This document shows positions 17,961 to 27,293 of a DNA stretch of 64,000 nt, in pieces. Origin of the DNA: CAWIUB01 sp963839995 (GTDB lineage Bacteria; Actinomycetota; Actinomycetes; Mycobacteriales; Jatrophihabitantaceae); assembly GCA_963839995.1 (NCBI GenBank), contig CAWIXH010000001.1:124001-188000 (forward strand), written 5' to 3'. Under the pieces are notes generated by a model. That model saw nothing but the letters and a program-made list of their open reading frames with translations, did no database searches and had not been told where the DNA came from. The translations under genes and the position numbers were made by a program. How positions within the stretch are numbered: position 1 is the first letter of the stretch; each line of letters opens with the position of its first letter.

Positions 17961-18747
17961 TGCACCTGGTCGCCATCGGCGGCAGCAGCCAGAACGTCTT
18001 GACAGGCCCTGGAATTGGCCCAGAGATCGGTTAGCTGAGCTGATCGACGGCCGTGGGTACACAGACCGCCGCCAAGGGCCTGAAGGCGTCCACCGGACGA
18101 TGACCTTGAGGCCCACCGCAGCGAGCAACCGGCGCACCCGAGATCGCGCCCCTCCCCGAGATCATGTGCGTTCATGGCACGACCAGGCGCGCAATTCTTC
18201 ATCTGCACTGTCGAACGCGCTGCTCGATGGCCCGGCGTCCACCCGTAACGACGGGTCGGGCGCAAATGCCGGCTGCTTTCGGACGTTCGGGTACGTGGGT
18301 TTCGTTGAGGCTGGGTGCGCTACAGGGTGATGACCACTTTCCCTCGAGCGTGTCCTGTTTCGATATGACGCAGGGCAGTTGGGGTTTCGGGCAGTGGGTA
18401 CGTCCGGTCGATGACGGGTGTGACCTTCGCGGATTCGACAAGGTCCTGCAGAACGAGCAGGTCCCGATGATTCGGCCTCGAAAGATACCGGCGCAGTTTC
18501 TGGCGCGTGAACGGTGACAGTACGAGCGGCTTGACGAGGCGAATCAGCATTGGCAGACCGCGCGCCCCCGTACCGCTGTTGAGGATGAGGGTCCCGCTGG
18601 GCGTGAGCGCGCGCCTGCAGTCGGCCAGCGAGCGGTTCTCCACGTTGTCGAGGATGAGATCGTACTGCTGCCCGCTCTGCGTGAAGTCCTCGAGGTGGTA
18701 ATCGATCACATGGTCAGCACCGATCGAACCGACCATGCCCACATTGG

Positions 18748-20128
18748 GGCTCTTGTGACCGATCCGTGGGTGGGATCATGCGGCGATGCGGCCGGGTAGC
18801 GGTGGGCACAGCCCACCGAGGTCGAGCATGGCGAGGGAGACAAGGGCTTCGGGTGAGCGGAACCCGAACGCGATTCGGGTCAGTAGCCGCAGCTTGGTGT
18901 TGACGCTTTCGACCCGGGCGTTCGACAAGGCGTGGGTCAGCGCCGCGTTGATGCCCGCGCGGTGTTCGCGGATCGAGCGGGCCAGTTTGACGAAGGCTGG
19001 GAGTTGAGATCGGGAGGCCCATTTCAGCCACCCGTCGAGCAGGGTCATCCCGTCGGTGCCCTTGAGCGCGAACACCTGGCGGAGCTGCTCCTTCAGCAGG
19101 TACGCCCGGAACAGTGGTGCGTTGGTCTTGGCGATCCCGGCCAGTGTCGCGGTCTGCCGCTCGGTGAGGTCATCGGGGTTCTTCCACAACGCGAAACGGG
19201 CGTTCTTCAGCTCCTTGGCGAGGGTCTTCTGCCCGCCCCTGCGGGCCGCGTTCCACACCTCACGGCGGACCTCGTCGAGGGCCTTGGCCGCCCAGGCCAC
19301 GATATGGAACGGGTCCAAGCACAGCTCGGCGTTGGGGCACCGGTCCGCGACGACGTTCCCGATCCACTCGGCGGCATCGGCGCTGACCAAGCTGATCCGG
19401 GCGCAGCGCTGCTCGCCGAGCTTGTCGAAGAACTTCTCCAGCGTCTTCTGGTCCCGGCCCGGGTGGGCCCACAGCAGCACGCCGCTGTCGTGGTCCACGA
19501 TGACCGTGAGGTACTTGTGGCCGCGTTTGTAACTGATCTCGTCGATCCCGATCCGGCGCAGGTTCGCGAACCGGTCGGTCTCGGCCTCAGCGTACGACCA
19601 GGTGATGATCGACCCGACGGTCCGCCAGGCGATCCGCAACAGATCGCGCACCGCGGACTTCGAGCAGTGCGTCACCAGCCACGCGGCGGTGTCGTCGAAG
19701 GCGTAGGTGTGCCCGGCACCGTGCCGCGCCCAAGGCACCTGCGCCGCGACCACCCCATGCTCGGCGCAGCGCACCCGTGGCGAGTCGGCCTCCAAGAAGG
19801 CCCGGATCAGCCCGAGGTCCAGGGTCCGCCAACGCCGGCGGCCCTCACCCGGGTCATAACCCCGGCAAAGCTTCCCGCACCGACCACACCGGCGCTTGGC
19901 AGCCTTCCGGGGCCGCACCGATACCACGACGGCCTGCTCAACCTCATCGAACTCGACGCCCTCCACGACGACCTTGACCAACCCCAGCAGCCCAGCCCAT
20001 AACCTGGTAGAACGCACGCCGTTCCTCTCACCCGCGATTCCAGCTTTCGACAGCAGGAACCGTAGGCGGGGAACGGCGTGTGCCGCGCCCGGGTCTCCTC
20101 AGGCACCCACGGATCGGTCACAAGAGCC
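18748..20128 (-). mobile_element. ISL3-family insertion sequence with 8-bp target duplication
   Basis: The 1381-bp element is bounded by perfect 25-bp inverted repeats beginning GGCTCTTGTGACCGATCCGT. It is flanked by the direct repeat CACATTGG at 18740-18747 and 20129-20136. ISL3 elements are known for 8-bp duplications and this length. The intact ends, intact transposase and matching target duplication indicate recent insertion. Confidence 0.95.
18776..20017 (-). CDS. ISL3-family transposase
   Basis: The 413-residue protein has an N-terminal zinc-finger segment (CGRCGKLCRGYD and VRCAEHGV), a helix-turn-helix region (CSKSAVRDLLRIAWRTVGSI) and a DDE core. The first Asp is in RIGIDEISYKRGHKYLTV, the second in LVSADAAEWIGNVV, and the late Glu in SNARVESVNTKLRLLTRIAFG. 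Length and motifs are normal for ISL3. It is the only large gene of the element and appears intact. Confidence 0.93.
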   Translation of the reverse strand: MRSTRLWAGLLGLVKVVVEGVEFDEVEQAVVVSVRPRKAAKRRCGRCGKLCRGYDPGEGRRRWRTLDLGLIRAFLEADSPRVRCAEHGVVAAQVPWARHGAGHTYAFDDTAAWLVTHCSKSAVRDLLRIAWRTVGSIITWSYAEAETDRFANLRRIGIDEISYKRGHKYLTVIVDHDSGVLLWAHPGRDQKTLEKFFDKLGEQRCARISLVSADAAEWIGNVVADRCPNAELCLDPFHIVAWAAKALDEVRREVWNAARRGGQKTLAKELKNARFALWKNPDDLTERQTATLAGIAKTNAPLFRAYLLKEQLRQVFALKGTDGMTLLDGWLKWASRSQLPAFVKLARSIREHRAGINAALTHALSNARVESVNTKLRLLTRIAFGFRSPEALVSLAMLDLGGLCPPLPGRIAA

Positions 20129-20689
20129 CACATTGGCCGTGCCGCACACGCCGGTCACCCCTGCTCCGAGCCACTTGGCGATCTGCACGGCGAACGTGCC
20201 CACGCCTCCCGACGCACCATTGATCAAGACCTTCTGCCCGGGCTTTATCTTCCCCGCATCACGAACCGCGTGCAGGGCGGCCAGAGCCGACGTCGGTACG
20301 GCCGCCGCTTCGGCAAATGTGAGGTTGGCGGGCTTGAGCGCGAGCCGATCCTCTCGGGCGCCCGCATACTCCGCGCAGGCGCCATGGCACACCCCGAACA
20401 CCTCATCACCGGGCCGGAACCGGGTTACCTTGATGCCGACTGCCTCGACCGTTCCCGCCACGTCGAATCCCGGAACACCGTACTTGGGCTTGAGCAAGCC
20501 GGTGACCACCCGCATGAGCAGCGGCACGCCTCTCACACCGAAGCAGTCCCCCACGTGCAGGCCAGCCGCCTGGACGCGCACCAGCACCTCATCGTCGGTG
20601 ACGACCGGCTTGTCGATCTCTCGCACTTCCAGGCCATCTGGCGACCCGTACCTGTCGTGGACAATCGCTCTCATCGTCGACCCCGCCAA

Positions 20690-20940
20690 CCTTCCCGAGA
20701 TCCGAAACCAGTATGCGCAGCGACTGCAGCACACCATGCAGACCGGCGCGGCCGGTGCGTTGCGCGGTGACGAACGCCAACACATCGGCCGGCGCGACCT
20801 GATCCGGCGCCTGACCGACCACGCCGAAAGACACCTTCAAGTCGTAGGCCGCAGCCAGCACCGTGTTCGCCGGCACCGACCGGCCAGGAACTCCAGAAAC
20901 CATCGACCAGGCGCACCCCGACCTGGGACCACCACACCAC
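20690..20940 (-). pseudogene. Tyrosine recombinase (integrase) N-terminal remnant
   Basis: The minus-strand reading WFLEFLAG, after a frame change NTVLAAAYDLKVSFGVVGQA, and then PDQVAPADVLAFVTAQR matches the SAM-like core-binding domain of phage/ICE-type integrases (usually NTVRAYAYDLKVF...V...ADVLAFV). The frame is broken and the catalytic domain with the R-H-R-Y residues is absent. It sits just upstream of the split dehydrogenase and 2.8 kb from a partial tRNA gene. Confidence 0.5.
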
Positions 20941-21286
20941 CGGACCGATCCCGCGGGCGGATCACACGCGCATCGACAGCAGACATTGACGGGCTCCTCG
21001 TCAGGACGACCAACGCAACGAGGGTGGTCGAAATGACCAGGAAGATCACCGACATAACATGCAGAGCAGGAAGTTTCACGAGCCAATCTGAGTCGTCTCA
21101 GCTATTCGCACGCTTTGTCGGCCGACACAACCCACGACGTTTGACGCTAGTGGGTGTGGTGGGGCCTGAGCTGTGCCAGGATCGGTCCGCCCCGGTGGAT
21201 CGCAGGAGCTTCTACCTGCAACGGCGATACGAGGTGCGGACGCTCGGCGACTGTTCAGCGCGCTCTCAGCTCGGGTTGGAGATGTC

Positions 21287-21664
21287 ATGGCTGAGTTCTT
21301 CGCCTTGGCCGTGGATAAGCGGCTCGCTGCATTTTGGCTGCCATTCGGCGTTCGGGCGGGCAAGGATGGCGTCACCATCACCGACGCCGGCACATTCCTG
21401 GCGACCTTCGGGTTTTTGAAACTGGAGACACCCCTCGCCAACATCGACGAGGCCCACGTCACCCGCAATTACCGCTGGTGGACGGCTGCGGGCGCCAGAC
21501 GGTCACTCGCCGATAACGGCCTAACGTTTGGAACCAATCGGACCGCAGGGGTCTGCATCCATTTTCGTGAACCTGTTCCTTCGCCACTGCGGCGAAAGGG
21601 TCATCCGGCGCTGACAGTTACCGTCGCCGACGTCGACGGTCTCGTAGACCGGCTCGAACGTTAG
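21287..21664 (+). CDS. Conserved hypothetical protein
   Basis: The 125-residue soluble protein contains MAEFFALAVDKRLAAFWLPF, DAGTFLATFGFLKLETPLAN, VTRNYRWWTAAGARRSLADN and TVTVADVDGLVDRLER. The sequence is well ordered with good actinobacterial codon use, and I recall relatives in mycobacteria annotated only as hypothetical. ATG 21287 is the first plausible start; no clear ribosome site. Function unknown. Confidence 0.6.
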   Translation: MAEFFALAVDKRLAAFWLPFGVRAGKDGVTITDAGTFLATFGFLKLETPLANIDEAHVTRNYRWWTAAGARRSLADNGLTFGTNRTAGVCIHFREPVPSPLRRKGHPALTVTVADVDGLVDRLER

Positions 21665-21761
21665 GACGGACGACACCCGCTCCGCCCGGGCTAGACATGG
21701 GACCCCATCAGGGGCCACGCACGACCGCGGGCGGGGCGCGTTACGTAGCGTTGATTCGGGC

Positions 21762-22094
21762 TTACTGATCGTCGGGCAGATCGGCATCAATGAGCGTGCT
21801 GGCGCCGGCGGCCCGGGTGGTCATGTTGTCGGTGCGTTCTCTGAGCCGTTGCAGGGACTCGGCGTCGCCGAGCGGAACGGTCGCTTCAAGGTGAGTACTG
21901 CCCTGAAGCTCGGGCAGGTCCAGGACTGCATCAACCAGACTCGCTCTGGTCCCTACCGGTAGGTGGCCTGCTTCGGCGTGCAACGACGCCTGGGCTGTGT
22001 CCGGGGTGTCTGGCGAGGCGTCTACCTGTGCCGAGGCGACAACGCGGTCGCCGTCACTGACTTCAACATTCCGACGCGCGGCATGGTCAGCCAT
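21762..22094 (-). CDS. Conserved hypothetical protein
   Basis: The 110-residue acidic soluble protein begins MADHAARRNVEVSDGDRVVA. Its conserved-looking core is LHAEAGHLPVGTRASLVDAV and LDLPELQGSTHLEATVPLGD. Proteins with a HLP.GTR..LVDAV.DLPE core occur in actinobacteria without known role. It may bind ligand or protein; nothing in the sequence shows an active site. It is a single gene facing away from its neighbours. Confidence 0.6.
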   Translation of the reverse strand: MADHAARRNVEVSDGDRVVASAQVDASPDTPDTAQASLHAEAGHLPVGTRASLVDAVLDLPELQGSTHLEATVPLGDAESLQRLRERTDNMTTRAAGASTLIDADLPDDQ

Positions 22095-22384
22095 GATCTC
22101 TCCTGCGCTCGTGGGTGATGCTCGGTATCGACTGGGCTGGTCTGATTATCCGCCCCGGGTGCACCGCCAGCGTTTGCTCCAATTTGACTGCGGCCTCGGT
22201 CCAGGGCGTGCCGGACCTCTATTACACAGGCTTCCCGGCAGCGGCAAGGACGTAACATCGGTCGCGATTTCCCTCACGGACATCGACGAAGTGCGGTCGA
22301 CGTCCATTGGGACGAGAGAGACCGCGCGCTCGGGCGATAGGCAGATGAGAACGGCGCTGATGAAGGCCTCCGGCCTTGACCCAG

Positions 22385-23003
22385 TCACGATGCGGCGTAC
22401 GGCTGTCTGATGATGGTGCGCAGCCTTTCCGGAGCCGACCGGCGTGGGTCGCCGAGGTAGATCTCGTGGTGCTTGTGGCGATGGCCGTCAAAGGCAAACC
22501 CCTGCTTTCGGATGAACTGATGCAGCCACAGGATCGTGGGAGCTTCGGTGGCATACGGCCCGACGTGCAGGACCTGCGCGGCGGCGCCCTCCGCGAAGGT
22601 GATCAGCCTCAGTTCCCTGGCTGCGGGCATCGACTTGTTGGCGGCCACTTCGTCCGCGAGACGTGTAAACAGGGCATCGGTGACGGCGTCCGGCTGGCGG
22701 AGCATCATGGTCCAGTCCCACTCCGACTTGTCGCCGGTCAGGAACGTGCTTAGGTCCTCCCCCCCAGAGGCCTTCCAGGGGGGAGACCTTGAAGTCCGGG
22801 CCGCCCGACTTCTTGACCGCGAACTTGGCTGCATAGGACACCGAGTACAACGCCTGGACCGCGGCGGCGTACGCCGGGCTCGTGTTCGGGTCGCCGTGTC
22901 CGTCCAGGCACAGGAACCTGAGAGGGGGTACCTGCACGAGCCGCGGCGTCGTCGTGGCGCGGTACAGCCGGTCGACGCGGTTGCCTTCGGTCGTGGTCGT
23001 CAC
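22385..23003 (-). pseudogene. GyrI-like domain protein, frameshifted
   Basis: From GTG 23003 (GGAGG upstream) the frame gives LYRATTTPRLVQVPPLRFLC and DPNTSPAYAAAVQALYSVSY, then AKFAVKK and DFKVSPLEGLWGGG. It must then shift to continue EDLSTFLTGDKSEWDWTMML, PAARELRLITFAEG, VLHVGPYATEAPTILWLHQF and GFAFDGHRHKHHEIYLGDPR. Both halves belong to one GyrI-like small-molecule-binding protein of about 205 residues. The shift lies in a run of Cs at about 22,757-22,765. It is either a pseudogene or a base-count error in that homopolymer. Confidence 0.7.
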
Positions 23004-23694
23004 GACAGAACCTCCGTTCCACCAGGCTGCTTGGCGCCGACCGACGCGCACCAGGGTCGAACGACCTCTGAAGGCGCACACGGCGGCATGTCTGTGCGTT
23101 CGCGGCGTTCCCCGACGGTCGGTGGTGTCCAGTCAGGTATCCATTTACGACACACCAGCCACGTCGCCGCGCCCTGACCTCGCGCCCATAACGACGCCCC
23201 GCCTCGCCTAGGGTTGATCGGAAACCGTGCGCCCGAATCGGCGTTGATCGGGCCCGCAGTAATGGACCGTTTGCCTTGGCCTGAACATGACCATCGCCGA
23301 CGTGATCGTCACACTCGGTAACCGGCGTGTCGCGGGCTTAGCGGCTCGAATCGATCGAGTCCCGCGGCTCACGCCATGTGTCCGGGAGGCACCGCGGACG
23401 GCAGTGGTGATTGCGGTCCCGTCGGCTCGACGGACTCGCACTCCGCGTCGCCAGCACTATGTTGATCTTGATCAGCCGGCGGCACGCACCAACGTCAGCC
23501 AACGAGCGTCAATCTTGCCCTCCGGAGGTGCGAGCGCGAGTGAGTCGTCGCCCGCGATATGGCGGCAGAAAGATCTGCGACCACTTTACGACCACACTAT
23601 GGCCAACAATGATCGGCGTTCACCAACATCAACAAACGCTCGATCCCTTACACCACAGGGTTTTCAGGCAACAACCGACACCCTACGACAGCGG
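23004..23694. other. No gene seen
   Basis: About 690 bp upstream of the tRNA remnant with no frame that looks like a protein I know. The last 150 bp (about 23,560-23,690) are less GC-rich than the surroundings. They lie next to the tRNA fragment and may be imported attachment-site DNA. Confidence 0.4.
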
Positions 23695-23741
23695 TGAGAC
23701 TAATCAGCGGGTTGGGGGTTCGATTCCCTCGCGGCGCACCA
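23695..23741 (+). repeat. 3' half of a tRNA-Lys(CTT) gene, likely attachment-site remnant
   Basis: AATCAG (3' anticodon stem), CGGGTT (variable loop), a T arm with GGGGG-TTCGATT-CCCTC, then acceptor strand GCGGCGC, discriminator A and CCA reproduce the 3' part of actinobacterial tRNA-Lys with anticodon CTT. No 5' acceptor strand (GCGCCGC) or D arm exists upstream, so it cannot fold into a tRNA. Integrases commonly leave such a 3' tRNA copy at one end of an integrated element. 23,742-24,177 downstream shows no gene. Confidence 0.7.
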
Positions 23742-24177
23742 CCCTCTAGGCCAATGATTTCGGGGCCTCTAGCGCTTCGCATGATCGCAGAAGTTGATCA
23801 AGATCCGGTACGGTTCATTGACAGCGTTACATTCTCCAAACACGCCCGGTGGCAGCTCGTCCGTGACGGCCGAGTCGATACCAGCCGTTGGCGACCCTTG
23901 TGCCGCTGCTCCGCAACCGTGGCGATGCCGACCCTGCCTGGCCCCAGCGTGACGGGGCAGATTCCAGCCATCGCAACACGGGCGACTCGGTGGAGGGCTT
24001 ACTTTCGCGGCTCCGCATACCGAGCGCCCGCTCATACCGTTTGCGGCGTGAGCGGAATGGGTGCCGCTGCGCGGCATGAGCGGCTGACTGTGCGTGTCGC
24101 CCGTCTGGGAAGGGCGCCGACGTGGTGGGGGCCGGTCCGCCGATGGCCGTGTCGGGAGGTCGGCAGTGGGTGCGGGA

Positions 24178-25059
24178 TTACGTCTGGTTCGGCGTCGCCA
24201 GGGCGTCGGCTGGGTCGTGGGTGGCTGGCCAGCTGGCAAGGAACCGCAGCGCGTCGTCGGCGAGGGTTCCTGCGTCGGCGCTGAACGCGACCAGGGCCAG
24301 GCCCGGGTCGGCGGCCAGGTCCATGACCTCGTAGGACAGGTGCAGTTCGCCGACGACGGGGTGTCGGATGTGCTTCTGCCCGGTGCGGTGCAGTCGGACG
24401 TCGTGGGCGGCCCAGCGCAGGCGGAAGGCATCACTGCGGGTGGATAGTTCACCCACGAGGTCCGTCAGTTCCTTGTCGTAAGGGTTGCGGCCGGCTTCGG
24501 TGCGCAGCATGGCCACCGTGTCGTCGGCGGCGCGTTCCCAGTTCATCCAGAACATTCGGGCGTGCGGGTTGAGAATGTTGAACCGGGCGAAGTTGGCCGG
24601 TCGGGCCGGGTCGGCGAACAGCGGCGCGTACAGCGCCTGCGCCAGCGGGTTCGTGGCGAGGACGTCGAGGCGCCCGTTCTGGACGAAGGCCGGCACGTCG
24701 GTCATCCCGTCGAGGATGCGGGCCACGTTAGGCCGGACTTGCTGGGCGGCTGGTCGGCGGCGGGCGCGACGCGCTGGGCCGGCGGCGCGGGCGAGGTCGA
24801 GCAGATGCGCCCGTTCGGCCTCGTCGAGGAGGAGTGCCAAGGCGAGTGCGTCGAGGACGCTCTCGGAGACGCCGCTGAGGTTCCCCCGCTCAAGTTGGGA
24901 GTAGTACTCGACGCTGACGCCAGCCAGGTCGGCGACCTCGCTGCGGCGCAGACCCGGCACGCGCCGGTTGCGGCTGTAGCTCGCGAGGCCGGCCTGCTCG
25001 GGGGTGATCTTCGCCCGACGAGAGCTGAGGAAGGCCTTGACCTCGTCACGGTTGTCCAC
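24178..25059 (-). CDS. XRE-family regulator with MmyB-like ligand domain
   Basis: The 293-residue protein has an N-terminal helix-turn-helix (LRRSEVADLAGVSVEYYSQL) followed by the MmyB-like domain (FVQNGRLDVLATNPLAQALY, RFNILNPHARMFWMNWERAA, RLRWAAHDVRLHRTGQKHI, PVVGELHLSYEVMDL). This is a very common actinobacterial regulator type that usually controls a divergent oxidoreductase gene. Here the aldo/keto reductase starts 127 bp away on the other strand, and the shared interval is the likely operator. Complete and intact. Confidence 0.92.
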   Translation of the reverse strand: MDNRDEVKAFLSSRRAKITPEQAGLASYSRNRRVPGLRRSEVADLAGVSVEYYSQLERGNLSGVSESVLDALALALLLDEAERAHLLDLARAAGPARRARRRPAAQQVRPNVARILDGMTDVPAFVQNGRLDVLATNPLAQALYAPLFADPARPANFARFNILNPHARMFWMNWERAADDTVAMLRTEAGRNPYDKELTDLVGELSTRSDAFRLRWAAHDVRLHRTGQKHIRHPVVGELHLSYEVMDLAADPGLALVAFSADAGTLADDALRFLASWPATHDPADALATPNQT

Positions 25060-25186
25060 CCCTCCAGGCTAGGCAGAGAAGCCGAGGCGAGGGGTGTGCT
25101 GGCGGTACACCGTCCAGCAGTGACTTGTTCGCGCTGCCGCCGACGCGTTGCCTGGGACTCGAGAAACTACGACAAGGAGCCATGTG

Positions 25187-26167
25187 ATGAAGCACGTTTC
25201 TCTAGGTGGGCTGGACGTCTCCCGGATCGGTCTGGGCGCCATGACCATGGCCGGGACCTACACCAGCGGCGGAGGCTTGGACGACGCGGAGTCAATCCGT
25301 GCAATCCACCGTGCGCTGGACTTGGGCGTGACCCACATCGACACCGCCGAGGTCTACGGCCCGTTCCACAGCGAGGAGCTGGTCGGCCAGGCGATCAAGG
25401 ACCGCCGCGACCAGGTGGTGGTGGCCACGAAATTCGGCCTCGTCTCCCACTCCGGTGGGGGGCCCGGCGTCACCGACAGCAGCCCTGCAAACGTGCGCAC
25501 CGCCGTCGAGGGCTCTCTGACGCGGCTGGGCACCGACCACATCGACCTCTACTACCAGCACCGGGTGGACCCGAACACCCCCATCGAGGAGACCGTCGGC
25601 GCCCTGACCGCGCTGGTCGCCGAGGGCAAGGTCCGCTACATCGGCCTGTCCGAGGCCGGCCCCGACACGATCCGCCGCGCCCACGCCGTCCACCCTGTCG
25701 CCGCGCTGCAGACCGAGTACTCCCTATGGACCCGCGACCCCGAAGCCGAGCTGCTGCCGCTCCTGCGCCGGCTGGGCATCGGCTTCGTCCCCTACTCCCC
25801 GCTCGGCCACGGCTTCCTCACCGGCCAGCTCCGCACCGTCGACGACATCCCCCACGACGACTGGCGCAAGACCAACCCCCGCTTCACCGGGCAGAACTTC
25901 CAGCGCAACCTGCGCATCGTCGACGAGGTCGAAGCCGTCGCCGCTGAGGCGGGCGCTACACCGGCGCAGATCGCTCTGGCTTGGCTGCTCGCCCAAGGCG
26001 ACGGTATCGCCCCGATCCCCGGCACCAGGCGGGTCGCGCGCGTGGAGGAGAACACCGCCGCCGACGGCATCGAACTCAGCAGTGACCAGCTCGAGCGGCT
26101 CAACAACCTCACCGCGGCAGCCGGCGAGCGCCACGACGAAGCGAACATGGCCACCATCGACCGCTGA
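25187..26167 (+). CDS. Aldo/keto reductase
   Basis: The product is a 326-residue NADPH-dependent (beta/alpha)8-barrel oxidoreductase. The catalytic tetrad is visible: Asp and Tyr in HIDTAEVYGPF, Lys in VVVATKFGL, His in DLYYQHRVDP. The cofactor end reads GIAPIPGTRRVARVEEN. An AAGGAG ribosome site at 25,174-25,179 precedes ATG 25187; a nearby in-frame start further upstream lacks one. It probably reduces small aldehydes or ketones and is probably controlled by the divergent MmyB-type regulator. It is one of the few clearly intact metabolic genes within the IS-bounded region. Confidence 0.93.
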   Translation: MKHVSLGGLDVSRIGLGAMTMAGTYTSGGGLDDAESIRAIHRALDLGVTHIDTAEVYGPFHSEELVGQAIKDRRDQVVVATKFGLVSHSGGGPGVTDSSPANVRTAVEGSLTRLGTDHIDLYYQHRVDPNTPIEETVGALTALVAEGKVRYIGLSEAGPDTIRRAHAVHPVAALQTEYSLWTRDPEAELLPLLRRLGIGFVPYSPLGHGFLTGQLRTVDDIPHDDWRKTNPRFTGQNFQRNLRIVDEVEAVAAEAGATPAQIALAWLLAQGDGIAPIPGTRRVARVEENTAADGIELSSDQLERLNNLTAAAGERHDEANMATIDR

Positions 26168-26312
26168 CCACACCCCTCGAGGTGCTGTGGCAGCCAGCCA
26201 GTGGGCGAGGCCGGCGGCGAACGGAAGGCGCCGCGTCGGCAAGCCGACTGCGCCCACTGGTGTTGACGCGTCCGTGGTTCTGACATGTACCGGCTTCGTT
26301 GCCATGGGCCGA

Positions 26313-26579
26313 TCAGGAGGCGTGACGTTCGTGATCGAGCCTGTCGAGCGGCCACGCTCGGGCCATAGTCGACATGGGCAGGTGCCGCTTGCGGGCGAGC
26401 TCCTGGAGCGCTTCGTATTGCTCTTCGTTGAGTCGCACGTTGAACATCCGCGACTGCGCGTTGGGCCGGCTGACGACCGTATCGGCTGGGTAGGGCTCGC
26501 TCGAGTCTGCGTGCTGTTCGAGGTGCCGGGCATCCTCACGAGCCGCAGCGGCCGTCCTGCGGTCGAGCTTCTTAACCAT
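26313..26579 (-). CDS. Putative antitoxin (CopG/RHH-like)
   Basis: The 88-residue protein has a charged, disordered N-terminal half and a C-terminal ribbon-helix-helix-like stretch (MFNVRLNEEQYEALQELARK, then RHLPMSTMARAWPLDRLD). Its start overlaps by 8 bp the end of the gene at 26572, so the unit is toxin first, antitoxin second. The N-terminal half may be the toxin-binding part. The assignment rests on size, fold pattern and coupling. Confidence 0.6.
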   Translation of the reverse strand: MVKKLDRRTAAAAREDARHLEQHADSSEPYPADTVVSRPNAQSRMFNVRLNEEQYEALQELARKRHLPMSTMARAWPLDRLDHERHAS

Positions 26580-26835
26580 CGCTGCTCCCCTCCTGGTATG
26601 GGGCCAGATCCCGACCGGACGCGGGCCACGCGTTCAGACCGTGCAGGTCGCCATCGAGGTCGCGGTAGGCGATCACCACGAGCACCCGCTCGGCGCGCGA
26701 TGAGTAGCCGACGAAACCCGAGGCACCAACCCGCAAGCCCGGGTAGGGCGAGAGCTCCACGACGTTCATGTCGGCGAGCACCTCCCGCGTCCAGTCCCAT
26801 TCAATGTCCAGCGCGCTGGGGTAGCGACGAGACAT
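26572..26835 (-). CDS. Putative toxin of a toxin-first TA pair
   Basis: The 87-residue protein reads MSRRYPSALDIEWDWTREVL, then SPYPGLRVGASGFVGYSSRA, ERVLVVIAYRDLDGDLHGLN and AWPASGRDL. I recall this as a conserved actinobacterial small protein usually paired with a CopG-type partner. Its build (strand-rich, late basic/His residues) recalls BrnT/RelE-type toxins, but I cannot show that homology. Translationally coupled to the downstream antitoxin-like gene. Confidence 0.55.
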   Translation of the reverse strand: MSRRYPSALDIEWDWTREVLADMNVVELSPYPGLRVGASGFVGYSSRAERVLVVIAYRDLDGDLHGLNAWPASGRDLAPYQEGSSDG

Positions 26836-27062
26836 GGCAGTGGACCTGGGCCACGTCCGCGCTCTCTGAATCAGCGGGTGGGGGATAGCTGACCTGTGTT
26901 CAGCAGAGCGGTTTCCCGCCTCGGCGTGCCGGCTTCAACCGCCACGAAAGCCGACTCCTGCCGAGAGTCGCGCCGATACGTCTTCCGACGCCGCGGACTC
27001 GCCGGACAGGCGTCACCGCGCGAGTACAGCCCAAGTGCTGGTGGCGCAGGTACCCTCACCTC

Positions 27063-27293
27063 GTGGCGTTCGAGCGGATCACCGTCGATGTGGACACGAT
27101 GGGCGGCATGCCCACGATCCGCGGACTGCTCATCCCCGTCGCCACCGTCGTCGCGATGGTGGCAGACGGAATGTCAGTAGCCGAGATCACCCACGAGTTG
27201 CCCGACCTCACACCCGAGGACGTCGCAGAGGCGCTGCGCTACGCCGCCGAAGCCATGCGCGAGCGTGAACTGCCGCTACGCCACTCGGCATGA
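27063..27293 (+). CDS. DUF433 antitoxin
   Basis: The 76-residue protein starts at GTG and reads MAFERITVDVDTMGGMPTIR, GLLIPVATVVAMVADGMSVA and EITHELPDLTPEDVAEALRY. This is the DUF433 winged-helix pattern, with the GGMPTIRG start and the TPEDV-ALRYAAE helix. DUF433 proteins are antitoxins of DUF5615 PIN-like toxins. Its TGA overlaps the next ATG (ATGA at 27290-27293). Confidence 0.85.
   Translation: MAFERITVDVDTMGGMPTIRGLLIPVATVVAMVADGMSVAEITHELPDLTPEDVAEALRYAAEAMRERELPLRHSA

Larger units (their letters stand above)
18320..20674 (-). pseudogene. Zinc-type alcohol dehydrogenase/quinone oxidoreductase split by an ISL3 element
   Basis: The N-terminal part runs 20674-20129 (MRAIVHDRYGSPDGLEVREI, PGFDVAGTVEAVG, LINGASGGVGTFAVQIAKWL). 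The C-terminal part runs 18747-18320 (SIGADHVIDYHLEDF, YDLILDNV, RPVID-type end, ARGKVVITL). Together they make an NAD(P)H-dependent medium-chain dehydrogenase of the quinone-oxidoreductase type, about 320 residues, with the GGVG nucleotide loop. Insertion lies just after VTGVCGTANV. An 8-bp target duplication flanks the element, so precise excision would restore the frame. As it stands the gene is inactive. Confidence 0.85.

Noticed and set aside
23695..23741. Functional tRNA-Lys gene
   Set aside because: The 5' acceptor strand, D arm and complete anticodon loop are missing upstream, so no cloverleaf can form.
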